Positions 8,034 through 21,819 of a stretch of 21,994 nt of DNA are shown here, one piece after another. The notes below the pieces were generated by a model, which ran no database searches, had not been told where the DNA came from, and saw nothing but the letters and a program-made list of their open reading frames with translations. Where the stretch lies: positions 1 to 21,994 of the forward strand of contig UQTB01000031.1 of NCBI GenBank assembly GCA_900543915.1. Direction: 5' to 3'. Every line of letters begins with the position of its first letter. The stretch's first letter is position 1. The stretch is from an uncultured Eubacteriales bacterium. Its GTDB lineage: Bacteria; Bacillota; Clostridia; Christensenellales; Borkfalkiaceae. A program made the position numbers and the translations under genes.

Positions 8034-8064
8034 AGCCCCCGCGGCGCAGTGCGCCGCGGGGGCT
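8034..8064 (+). terminator. Strong GC hairpin ending the pot-ispDF operon
   Basis: A perfect 14-bp stem (AGCCCCCGCGGCGC at 8034-8047 with its complement at 8051-8064) closes a 3-nt AGT loop and is followed by GTTTGTCTGT, an interrupted T run. It lies 67 nt after ispDF in a convergent gap. The U-tract is weak, so termination efficiency is uncertain. Confidence 0.65.
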
Positions 8065-8308
8065 GTTTGTCTGTCCGGGCATAAACTTCCGCGGGGCGCG
8101 ACAAAAGACAAAAAGGTGCGTTCATGCGGGGCAGGCGCGGATTTGCGGGCGATATTTGTCGCCGTGCGCGCCGGAAGCGTATTTTTCAGGGGCGTCTCGG
8201 CGATGCCGGTTCTGACCGGTGTATGCTCTTTGCAGGGCTGACCCGTTCCCCGAGCGGCTTGTTTCCGTTTGCGCCGCGGGGAAAGAAGTTTGCCCCGCAA
8301 AATTTTGT
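8065..8308. other. Convergent intergenic stretch without a recognisable gene
   Basis: The region lies between the operon-end hairpin and the rqcP stop. Short open frames exist on both strands, but none has a ribosome binding site or recognisable protein signal. A hairpin, GCGGGG 8276-8281 with CCCCGC 8293-8298, lies just beyond the rqcP stop without a T run on either strand. Nothing else is supported. Confidence 0.5.
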
Positions 8309-8551
8309 CTACGGCAGAATTTCGTACATTTCCGCGATCTGATCTTTCCGCGCGGTCTCTCTCAGTTCCTTGACGCAAAAGCGCAAAGACCCGTTCCCGA
8401 AGCGCAGCTCCACCACGTCTCCCGTTTTCAGCTGATAGGCGGGCTTCACCTCTTTTCCGTTGACGGAGACCCGCCCGCCGGAGCAGGCTTCGTTCGCCAC
8501 CGTGCGGCGTTTTAATATTCTCGTTACCTTTAAAAATTTGTCGATTCTCAT
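8309..8551 (-). CDS. rqcP: RqcP, S4-domain RNA-binding protein of ribosome quality control
   Basis: This 80-residue protein is almost entirely an S4 RNA-binding fold: MRIDKFLKVTRILKRRT at the start, GGRVSVNGKEVKPA in the middle and a MYEILP end. It closely resembles Bacillus RqcP (formerly YabO) as I recall it. RqcP works with RqcH on split 50S subunits carrying stalled peptidyl-tRNA, supporting C-terminal alanine tailing. The start at 8551 is chosen because AAGGAG lies six bases upstream and the family begins with MR(I/L)DKFLK; an in-frame ATG at 8575 would add eight unrelated residues. It is the only minus-strand gene. It is divergent from rpoB across about 309 bp and convergent with ispDF. 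Hsp15-like proteins share the fold but are usually longer and basic at the C-terminus. Confidence 0.88.
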   Translation of the reverse strand: MRIDKFLKVTRILKRRTVANEACSGGRVSVNGKEVKPAYQLKTGDVVELRFGNGSLRFCVKELRETARKDQIAEMYEILP

Positions 8552-8631
8552 AAAAAACTCCTTGTTTTCACGCAAAAACGGGGAAAAACAGACAATTTGA
8601 AAAGAATTTTCTGTTAATTTTTCAAAAACGC

Positions 8632-8660
8632 TTGACTTTCCTTTCCCTTTGATGTAACAT
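8632..8660 (+). promoter_or_regulatory. Candidate distal rpoB promoter
   Basis: TTGACT (8632-8637), a 17-bp spacer and TAACAT (8655-8660). It would give a leader of about 195 nt. A TATAAT at 8663-8668 lies 25 bp from the same -35 box, too far to pair with it. Ten-base AT-rich near-repeats (8661-8670, 8671-8680, 8681-8690) immediately follow. Confidence 0.45.
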
Positions 8661-8688
8661 ATTATAATGTATTATGATGTATTATTAT

Positions 8689-8743
8689 CGATTTTTGCCC
8701 CCTTTTTCAGGTTTTTAAGGGAAAAACGGCGGTTGAAAAATCG
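8689..8743 (+). promoter_or_regulatory. Possible structured element in the rpoB leader
   Basis: CGATTTTT (8689-8696) can pair with AAAAATCG (8736-8743). Inside, CCCTT (8700-8704) can pair with AAGGG (8717-8721). It would be transcribed only from the distal promoter. No known leader family was recognised. Confidence 0.3.
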
Positions 8744-8809
8744 GTCGAATCATCAGTAAAATTCTGTAAAAATATTTGATCAAGGTTATTTTACCGCATT
8801 TAGCCGTAT

Positions 8810-8838
8810 TTGTCAACCTGTCAAGAAATTTTTATAAA
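8810..8838 (+). promoter_or_regulatory. Candidate proximal rpoB promoter
   Basis: TTGTCA (8810-8815), 17 bp, TATAAA (8833-8838). Transcription would begin near 8845, giving a leader of under 20 nt with the AAGGAG (8846-8851) at its very 5' end. That is tight, so this may be a secondary or false promoter. Confidence 0.4.
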
Positions 8839-8860
8839 ATATTTTAAGGAGTGTGTTTGA

Positions 8861-12844
<3,984 letters not shown>

Positions 12845-12859
12845 GAGGGAGGTAAGCGA

Positions 12860-16444
<3,585 letters not shown>

Positions 16445-16475
16445 GCCGAAAAGGGAGATTATCCCTGCAATTCGG

Positions 16476-16504
16476 TTGACTAATCCGCGGAAAATTGATA
16501 CAAT
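16476..16504 (+). promoter_or_regulatory. Sigma-A promoter of rpsL
   Basis: TTGACT (16476-16481), 17 bp, TACAAT (16499-16504): ten of twelve consensus positions. Transcription would start near 16511, leaving a leader of about 84 nt. rpsL-rpsG-fusA can thus be transcribed separately from rpoBC as well as by read-through. Confidence 0.75.
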
Positions 16505-16521
16505 AATCATTGCGTGAATAC

Positions 16522-16560
16522 GCGATAAGCAGCTTTCTCGAAAATCGCTTGGCGGTTTTT
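16522..16560 (+). promoter_or_regulatory. Possible attenuator hairpin in the rpsL leader
   Basis: AAAATCGC (16541-16548) can pair with GCGGTTTT (16552-16559, one G-U pair) over a TTG loop, ending in Ts. An upstream GCGAT (16522-16526) could instead pair with ATCGC (16544-16548) and disrupt it. Most of the Ts lie inside the stem, so terminator strength is doubtful. Confidence 0.3.
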
Positions 16561-16594
16561 TGGAAATAACCGAAATTAAAAAAGGAGGAAACGT

Positions 16595-16966
16595 ATGCCA
16601 ACCATCAACCAGTTAATCAGACAGGGCAGAGAGAAGATTACGTACAAGTCCAAGTCTCCTATTCTGGACAATTGTCCGCAGAAGAGAGGCGTTTGCTTGT
16701 CCGTGACCACCACTTCTCCCAAAAAGCCGAACTCCGCGCTCAGAAAGATCGCGAGAGTGCGTTTGACCAACAAGCAGGAAGGTACGGTATATATCCCCGG
16801 CGAAGGCCACAATCTGCAGGAACACAGCTCGGTTTTAATCCGCGGCGGCAGAATCAAGGACCTTCCGGGCGTCAGATACCACATCGTCCGCGGCGCGTTG
16901 GATACCGCGGGTGTCGCAAAGCGCAAGCAGGCGAGATCCAAGTACGGCGCAAAGAAAGGCAAGTAA
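16595..16966 (+). CDS. rpsL: 30S ribosomal protein S12
   Basis: This is a decoding-centre protein of the small subunit, 123 residues, close to the E. coli length. The PKKPNSALRK loop and the GGRIKDLPGVRYH loop are intact. K43 and K88, the usual sites of streptomycin-resistance substitutions, are both lysine, so the protein is of the sensitive type. D89, the residue methylthiolated by RimO in some bacteria, is present. The C-terminus is basic (RKQARSKYGAKKGK). AAAGGAGGAAA precedes the start. It is first in the rpsL-rpsG-fusA group under the promoter at 16476. Confidence 0.97.
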   Translation: MPTINQLIRQGREKITYKSKSPILDNCPQKRGVCLSVTTTSPKKPNSALRKIARVRLTNKQEGTVYIPGEGHNLQEHSSVLIRGGRIKDLPGVRYHIVRGALDTAGVAKRKQARSKYGAKKGK

Positions 16967-17002
16967 GATCAATTTTTCACGCATTCCTACAAATTTCGGT
17001 TA

Positions 17003-17155
17003 TTGACAAAATAAGCCCGATCAGTTGTAGGCAGTATGCCGTCAGACGGCAGAAGGTTCGCTACCGGTTTTCCGGCAAGCGATAGCTGTACATGAGGGTC
17101 AGCCCCTTGGTACCGATAAAATTTTTGCGTGTCGGTACCCGAAAATTTACAAGGA
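17003..17155 (+). promoter_or_regulatory. rpsG leader: Structured rpsL-rpsG intergenic region, candidate regulatory leader
   Basis: The 199-nt gap holds a perfect -35 box, TTGACA (17003-17008), but only a weak -10 at 17 bp (TGTAGG). Several hairpins follow: TGCCGTC 17037-17043 with GACGGCA 17045-17051; a CCGG/CCGG stem-loop around 17058-17071; AGGG/CCCT near 17094; and GGTACCGA 17109-17116 with TCGGTACC 17132-17139, ending just before AAGGAGG. In E. coli the S12-S7 intercistronic region binds S7 for autoregulation. A similar role here is inference. Confidence 0.4.
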
Positions 17156-17165
17156 GGAATTACCT

Positions 17166-17636
17166 ATGCCAAGAAGAGGAGGCGTTCCCAAGAGGGACGT
17201 ATTGCCCGATCCCATCTATCATTCGAAGGTTGTCACGAAGGTCGTCAATCAGGTGATGGTGGACGGCAAGAAAGGAACCGCTCAGGCGATCGTATACGAC
17301 GCGTTCGAGGCGATGTCCGCCAAAATCGGACAGCCCGCGATCGATATTTTCAATCAGGCGATCAACAACATCATGCCGATGGTCGAAGTCAAGGCGCGCC
17401 GCGTCGGCGGCGCGAACTATCAGGTTCCCATCGAGATCAGAGCGGAGAGAAGACAGACGCTCGCGATCCGCTGGCTGATCATCGCCGCGAGAAAGAGAAG
17501 CGAGAGAGAAATGTCCGCAAGGCTTGCGGGCGAACTGATGGATGCGTACAACAACACCGGCGCGGCGGTCAAGAAGAAGGAAGACACGCACAGAATGGCC
17601 GAAGCGAACAAGGCGTTTGCGCATTACAGATTCTAA
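17166..17636 (+). CDS. rpsG: 30S ribosomal protein S7
   Basis: This is the primary assembly protein of the 30S head, 156 residues, the standard length. It has the typical start MPRRGGVPKRDVLPDPIY, the 16S-contacting VEVKARRVGGANYQVPIEI region and the AHYRF terminus. AAGGAGG lies 9 bases before the start. fusA follows after 10 nt, and the AAGGAG that straddles the rpsG stop is its ribosome binding site. S7 is a known translational repressor of the str operon in enterobacteria. Here the structured region upstream is the obvious place for such control, but this is not shown. Confidence 0.97.
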   Translation: MPRRGGVPKRDVLPDPIYHSKVVTKVVNQVMVDGKKGTAQAIVYDAFEAMSAKIGQPAIDIFNQAINNIMPMVEVKARRVGGANYQVPIEIRAERRQTLAIRWLIIAARKRSEREMSARLAGELMDAYNNTGAAVKKKEDTHRMAEANKAFAHYRF

Positions 17637-17646
17637 GGAGTAAACG

Positions 17647-19719
17647 ATGCCCAGAGAATTCGATTTAAAAGTTACCAGAAACATCGGTATCATGGCGCAC
17701 ATCGACGCGGGAAAGACCACGACGACAGAGCGTATCCTGTTTTATACGGGAAAGACGCATAAGCTCGGCGAAACCCACGACGGCGCGGCGACCATGGACT
17801 GGATGGTGCAGGAGCAGGAGAGGGGAATCACCATCACCTCCGCTGCGACTACCTGTCAGTGGAAGGGACACAGAATCAATATCATCGATACGCCGGGTCA
17901 CGTCGATTTCACGGTGGAAGTCGAGCGTTCGCTGCGCGTATTGGACGGCGCGGTGGCTACCTTCTGCGCGAAGGGCGGCGTCGAGCCGCAGAGCGAGACA
18001 GTGTGGCGCCAGGCGGACAAGTATAAAGTCCCCAGGATCGCCTACGTCAACAAAATGGATATCAACGGAGCGAACTTTGAAAACGCCGTCGAGATGATGC
18101 GCGACCGTCTGAAGACCAATCCGCTCCCCATCGTGCTTCCCATCGGCAAGGAAGATACGTTCGTCGGCGTGATCGACGTCATCGAAAAAAAGGCAGAGAT
18201 CTATAAAAACGATCTCGGAACGGAGATCGAGGTGACGGAGGTTCCCGCCGAGTACAGGGATACGGTGGAGAGCGCCCATGCGGCGGTCGTGGAAATCGCG
18301 GCCGAATCCTACGACGATCTGATGGAAAAATTCTTCGAGGAGGGAGACCTCCCCGTCGAGGATATCAAGAAGGGGCTCAGAAAGGCGACCATCGACATGA
18401 AGGTGACGCCCGTTCTGTGCGGCTCCAGCTATCGCAACAAGGGCGTGCAGAACCTCCTCGACGCGATCGTGGATTATCTGCCCAGCCCGCTCGATATCGA
18501 TCATATCAAAGGAGTCAATCCGAACAGCGGCGAGGAAGAGGAGAGAAAGACGGACGACAACGCGCCGTTTGCCGGCCTCGCATTCAAGATCATGGCGGAT
18601 CCCTTCGTCGGGAAGCTGGCGTTCTTCCGCTCCTATTCGGGCGTTCTGCGCTCGGGCTCTTACGTGTATAACTCCACGAAGGGGAAGAAGGAACGCATCG
18701 GCAGACTGCTGCGCATGCACGCGAACCACAGAGAGGAATGCGACGAGATCTACGCGGGCGACATCTGCGCGATCGTGGGATTGAAAGACACCACGACGGG
18801 CGACACGCTCTGCGACGAAGCGCATCCCATCGTGCTCGAACAGATGGAATTCCCCGAACCGGTTATCCGCGTCGCCATCGAACCCAAGACCAAGCAGGGA
18901 CAGGAAAAAATGTCCATCGCGCTCGGCAAGCTCGCGGAAGAGGATCCCACGTTCAAGACCTATACGGATACGGAGACGGGGCAGACCATTATCGCCGGCA
19001 TGGGCGAGCTGCACCTCGAGATCATCGTGGACAGGCTCTTGAGAGAATTCCGCGTGGAGGCGAACGTCGGGCGCCCGCAGGTCGCCTACAAGGAGACCAT
19101 CCGGCAGGCGGTGGAGGCGGAAGGCCTCTTCAAGCGCCAGACGGGCGGCCACGGCCAGTACGGTCACTGTAAGATCCGTTTGGAGCCGCAGGAACCCGGA
19201 AAGGGATATGAATTCGTCGACGAGACGGTGGGCGGCTCCATTCCCAAGGAATTCATCCAGCCGATCAACAAGGGAATTCAGGAAGCGGCGAAAAACGGCA
19301 TCCTCGCCGGCTACGAGGTAGTCGACTTCAAAGTTACCGTTTACGACGGAAGCTATCACGACGTCGACTCGTCCGAAATGGCGTTCAAGATCGCCGGCTC
19401 CATGGCGCTGAAAGACGGTCTGGCAAAGGCAAAGAGCGTTTTGCTGGAGCCGATCATGTCCGTGGAAATCACCACGCCCGAGCAGTATTTCGGCGACCTG
19501 ATGGGCAACGTCACGGCGCGCCGCGGCGTCATTCAGGGCACGGAAGACAGAAACGGCGTCAAAGTGATCGACGCGCACATTCCCCTTTCCGAGATGTTCG
19601 GCTATGCGACCGACCTGAGATCGAGAACGCAGGGCCGCGGGAATTATTCCATGCAGTTCTCGCATTACGCGGAAGTTCCCAAGTCCGTTGCGGAAAAAAT
19701 CGTCGGTAAAAAGGCTTAA
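17647..19719 (+). CDS. fusA: Elongation factor G
   Basis: This is the ribosomal translocase GTPase, 690 residues, the normal length. GTPase motifs are G1 AHIDAGKTT (17-25), G2 RGITI (59-63), G3 DTPGHVD (81-87) and G4 NKMD (135-138). The later domains are complete through the C-terminal ARRGVIQG and RTQGRGNYSMQF segments, typical of EF-G domains IV-V. It is a canonical translocation factor, not a TetM-type ribosome-protection protein. It is tightly coupled to rpsG. The only termination signal downstream is a weak CGAAA/TTTCG stem at 19720-19731 with six Ts, so read-through into tuf is possible. Confidence 0.97.
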   Translation: MPREFDLKVTRNIGIMAHIDAGKTTTTERILFYTGKTHKLGETHDGAATMDWMVQEQERGITITSAATTCQWKGHRINIIDTPGHVDFTVEVERSLRVLDGAVATFCAKGGVEPQSETVWRQADKYKVPRIAYVNKMDINGANFENAVEMMRDRLKTNPLPIVLPIGKEDTFVGVIDVIEKKAEIYKNDLGTEIEVTEVPAEYRDTVESAHAAVVEIAAESYDDLMEKFFEEGDLPVEDIKKGLRKATIDMKVTPVLCGSSYRNKGVQNLLDAIVDYLPSPLDIDHIKGVNPNSGEEEERKTDDNAPFAGLAFKIMADPFVGKLAFFRSYSGVLRSGSYVYNSTKGKKERIGRLLRMHANHREECDEIYAGDICAIVGLKDTTTGDTLCDEAHPIVLEQMEFPEPVIRVAIEPKTKQGQEKMSIALGKLAEEDPTFKTYTDTETGQTIIAGMGELHLEIIVDRLLREFRVEANVGRPQVAYKETIRQAVEAEGLFKRQTGGHGQYGHCKIRLEPQEPGKGYEFVDETVGGSIPKEFIQPINKGIQEAAKNGILAGYEVVDFKVTVYDGSYHDVDSSEMAFKIAGSMALKDGLAKAKSVLLEPIMSVEITTPEQYFGDLMGNVTARRGVIQGTEDRNGVKVIDAHIPLSEMFGYATDLRSRTQGRGNYSMQFSHYAEVPKSVAEKIVGKKA

Positions 19720-19740
19720 CGAAAAATTTCGAGTTTTTTA

Positions 19741-19769
19741 TTGACAATTAAGGGAAATCATTGTAAAAT
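19741..19769 (+). promoter_or_regulatory. Sigma-A promoter of tuf
   Basis: TTGACA (19741-19746), 17 bp, TAAAAT (19764-19769): eleven of twelve consensus positions. The start would be near 19776, directly before the leader hairpin. This explains separate, high expression of EF-Tu. Confidence 0.85.
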
Positions 19770-19779
19770 AAGAGAAAGG

Positions 19780-19813
19780 CATTCTTTCGGGAATTGCCGG
19801 AAGAATGTTTTTT
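19780..19813 (+). terminator. Terminator-like hairpin in the tuf leader (candidate attenuator)
   Basis: CATTCTTTCGG (19780-19790) pairs with CCGGAAGAATG (19797-19807), 11 bp with one G-U, over a 6-nt loop, followed by TTTTTT (19808-19813). It sits a few bases after the predicted tuf start site. It could terminate read-through from fusA, attenuate tuf, or stabilise the RNA. The arm CATTCTT occurs again at 19821-19827 and could pair with the same 3' arm. Confidence 0.65.
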
Positions 19814-19868
19814 GATAAGGCATTCTTAAAACAAAAATAAAACAAACAAAAAATTGGAGGAAAGAAGA

Positions 19869-21086
19869 ATGGCAAAGGCTAAATTTGACAGAAGCAAACC
19901 CCACGTCAACATCGGCACCATCGGTCACGTCGACCATGGTAAGACGACCTTGACTGCGGCGATCACCATGGTTATGGCTGCGAAGGGTCAGGCTCAGAAG
20001 ATGAGATATGACGAAATCGACAAGGCTCCGGAAGAGAAGGCCCGCGGTATCACGATCAACACCGCGCACGTCGAATATCAGACGGATAAGAGACACTATG
20101 CGCACGTTGACTGCCCGGGACACGCGGACTACGTCAAGAACATGATCACGGGTGCTGCGCAGATGGACGGCGCGATCCTCGTCGTTGCGGCGACGGACGG
20201 CCCGATGCCCCAGACCAGAGAGCACATCCTGCTCGCGCGTCAGGTCGGCGTTCCCTATATCGTCGTATTCCTGAACAAGACCGATCAGCTCGACGATCCC
20301 GAACTGCTGGAACTCGTCGAAATGGAAGTCCGCGAACTGCTGAACGAGTACGGCTTCCCCGGAGACGATACCCCCATCATCAAGGGCTCCGCGCTGAAAG
20401 CGCTTGAATGCGCGCAGAACAGCGAACCCGACGTCATCGCGACTTCTCCCGACACCGAGTGCATCAGAGAGCTGATGGATGCGATCGACAGCTATATCCC
20501 CACTCCGCAGAGAGAGGATTCCAAGCCCTTCCTGCTCCCCGTCGAAGACGTCTTCACGATTTCCGGCCGCGGCACCGTTGCTACGGGCAGAGTTGAGAGA
20601 GGCGTTGCGAAGGTCGGCGATCCCGCTGAAATCGTCGGTCTGCAGGAAAAATCCGTTTCCACCGTCATCACCGGTTTGGAAATGTTCAGAAAGCTGCTTG
20701 ACGAAGCGCAGGCAGGCGACAACGTCGGCGCGCTCCTGAGAGGTATCGACAGAAAGTCCATCGAAAGAGGGCAGGTCATCGCGAAGCCGGGTTCCGTTCA
20801 TCCTCACACCGAGTTTGAAGGCCAGGTTTACGTTCTGACCAAGGAAGAAGGCGGCCGTCACACCCCGTTCTTCAACAACTACCGTCCCCAGTTCTATTTC
20901 AGAACGACGGACGTTACGGGAACGATCACGCTTCCCGAGGGCGTTGAAATGGTCATGCCGGGCGACAACATCAAAATCGACGTAAAACTGATCACGCCGA
21001 TCGCGATGGAAGAAGGTCTCCGTTTCGCAATCCGCGAGGGCGGCAGAACGGTCGGTTCGGGCGTTGTTTCCAAGATCGTAAAATAA
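19869..21086 (+). CDS. tuf: Elongation factor Tu
   Basis: This is the GTPase that delivers aminoacyl-tRNA to the ribosome, 405 residues. G1 is GHVDHGKTT (19-27), followed by RGITI, DCPGH and NKTD. The start at 19869 (MAKAKFDRSKPHVN) follows GGAGGAAAG and matches the family; an in-frame ATG 15 nt upstream would lie on top of the ribosome binding site. It is about ten residues longer than usual. The extra lies between the G domain and domain 2, around ALECAQNSEPDVIATSPDTE, where most EF-Tu proteins have a shorter link. The remainder is canonical. It has its own promoter and leader and a strong terminator after it, so it forms a separate transcription unit. Confidence 0.97.
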   Translation: MAKAKFDRSKPHVNIGTIGHVDHGKTTLTAAITMVMAAKGQAQKMRYDEIDKAPEEKARGITINTAHVEYQTDKRHYAHVDCPGHADYVKNMITGAAQMDGAILVVAATDGPMPQTREHILLARQVGVPYIVVFLNKTDQLDDPELLELVEMEVRELLNEYGFPGDDTPIIKGSALKALECAQNSEPDVIATSPDTECIRELMDAIDSYIPTPQREDSKPFLLPVEDVFTISGRGTVATGRVERGVAKVGDPAEIVGLQEKSVSTVITGLEMFRKLLDEAQAGDNVGALLRGIDRKSIERGQVIAKPGSVHPHTEFEGQVYVLTKEEGGRHTPFFNNYRPQFYFRTTDVTGTITLPEGVEMVMPGDNIKIDVKLITPIAMEEGLRFAIREGGRTVGSGVVSKIVK

Positions 21087-21100
21087 GTTAAACTTCAGAT

Positions 21101-21135
21101 AAAAAGCAGGTTTATCGGGTAAACCTGCTTTTTTT
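21101..21135 (+). terminator. Rho-independent terminator after tuf
   Basis: A perfect 14-bp stem (AAAAAGCAGGTTTA at 21101-21114 with its complement at 21120-21133) closes a 5-nt loop and runs into Ts. It lies 14 nt after the tuf stop and marks the end of the rpoB-to-tuf block. Confidence 0.92.
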
Positions 21136-21240
21136 ATCGAAAGGAAAGAATAAAATTCTTTTACAAAAATAAATTATGAGTACAAAGCGGCATTAAAAGG
21201 AAAACTTTGGATTGAAAGAGCGGTTTTTTCAAGTTTTTTC

Positions 21241-21269
21241 TTGTAATCGCCGCGTGATTGTGCTATAAT
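21241..21269 (+). promoter_or_regulatory. Sigma-A promoter with extended -10 for the small membrane protein gene
   Basis: TTGTAA (21241-21246), 17 bp, TATAAT (21264-21269) with TG at 21261-21262, an extended -10. Transcription would begin near 21276, immediately before two inverted repeats. Confidence 0.75.
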
Positions 21270-21280
21270 ACAGGTGATTT

Positions 21281-21298
21281 GAAAGGGTATACCCTTTC
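21281..21298. repeat. Perfect 18-bp palindrome GAAAGGGTATACCCTTTC
   Basis: The palindrome has no central spacer, which favours a DNA site for a dimeric protein over an RNA hairpin. It lies about 5-23 bp downstream of the predicted start site, a good place for a repressor operator. No regulator gene is adjacent in view. Confidence 0.6.
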
Positions 21299-21300
21299 TT

Positions 21301-21325
21301 CGTTTGCCGTTTGTAACGGCAAACG
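21301..21325. repeat. Perfect inverted repeat with 11-bp arms
   Basis: CGTTTGCCGTT (21301-21311), TGT loop, AACGGCAAACG (21315-21325). It lies 2 bp after the palindrome at 21281 and 18 nt before the start codon. There is no T run, so it is not a terminator. It could be an mRNA 5' stability hairpin or a second protein site. Confidence 0.6.
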
Positions 21326-21343
21326 GACGATTAGGGGAGAATT

Positions 21344-21772
21344 ATGGAACTGATTTACGGCGTGATGGGCTTGATCGTGGCGCGGCTGCTGGAGCGGAAA
21401 AAGATGCAGGTCGCCGTGATCGCGCACGCCGTTTTGTTTATCGTTATTTCCTTTTTCCTGCTGCTGATTCCCGAATCGGGGTACATTGCGGATTTTGCCC
21501 GCCTGATATTTACGGAAAAAGGATACGGATCTCTGCGCTACGCTTTGGTGGAAGACGCGTTGTTTCTGGAACCCGCGATGAATCTGCTGGGACTGGCGGA
21601 GATCATCGTGGTTTTGCTTTCCCTCGTCATCGTAATGGCGGTGATCGCGGGGGAGGGCGTCGGCGATAGGGCAGAGAGCGGGACGACGGTTTTTCCCTAC
21701 AATGAGGCCGTGCCCGAGGATAAGCCCGCATACGGGAAAATTTATCTGAAATATTGCAGGCTTCTGAATTGA
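21344..21772 (+). CDS. Small two-TM membrane protein of unknown function
   Basis: I do not recognise this 142-residue protein. It has an amphipathic N-terminus, a hydrophobic helix at about 23-43, a linker of about 35 residues, a second helix at about 80-103, and a polar tail rich in charged and aromatic residues ending KYCRLLN. GGGGAG precedes the start. It has its own promoter and two inverted repeats upstream. It is followed after 47 nt, without a terminator, by a prepilin-like gene, so the two may share a transcript and a role in surface or pseudopilus biology. That link rests on position only. Confidence 0.75.
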   Translation: MELIYGVMGLIVARLLERKKMQVAVIAHAVLFIVISFFLLLIPESGYIADFARLIFTEKGYGSLRYALVEDALFLEPAMNLLGLAEIIVVLLSLVIVMAVIAGEGVGDRAESGTTVFPYNEAVPEDKPAYGKIYLKYCRLLN

Positions 21773-21819
21773 ACCGCTTTCTTTTCCGTTCAAAAAAATC
21801 ATAAAAAGGAGAAGAAATC

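Noticed and set aside
8008..8515. Several overlapping short frames on both strands in the ispDF-rqcP gap
   Set aside because: Low-complexity, Arg/Ala-rich translations, no ribosome binding sites, and partial overlap with rqcP and the terminator hairpin.
8663..8668. TATAAT before rpoB as the main -10 box
   Set aside because: Its distance to TTGACT at 8632 is 25 bp, and no good -35 box lies 16-18 bp upstream. It may be part of the AT repeat.
17089..17108. Resemblance of ACATGAGGGTCAGCCC to a phage coat-protein-binding hairpin
   Set aside because: Short chance similarity. The stem does not pair in the same way and no phage gene is present.
17665..19665. 666-residue minus-strand frame opposite fusA
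   Set aside because: Antisense shadow of EF-G, with no independent signal.
19720..19738. Terminator directly after fusA
   Set aside because: The stem CGAAA/TTTCG leaves only a two-base loop, or four pairs with a larger loop. It is too weak to call despite the six Ts.
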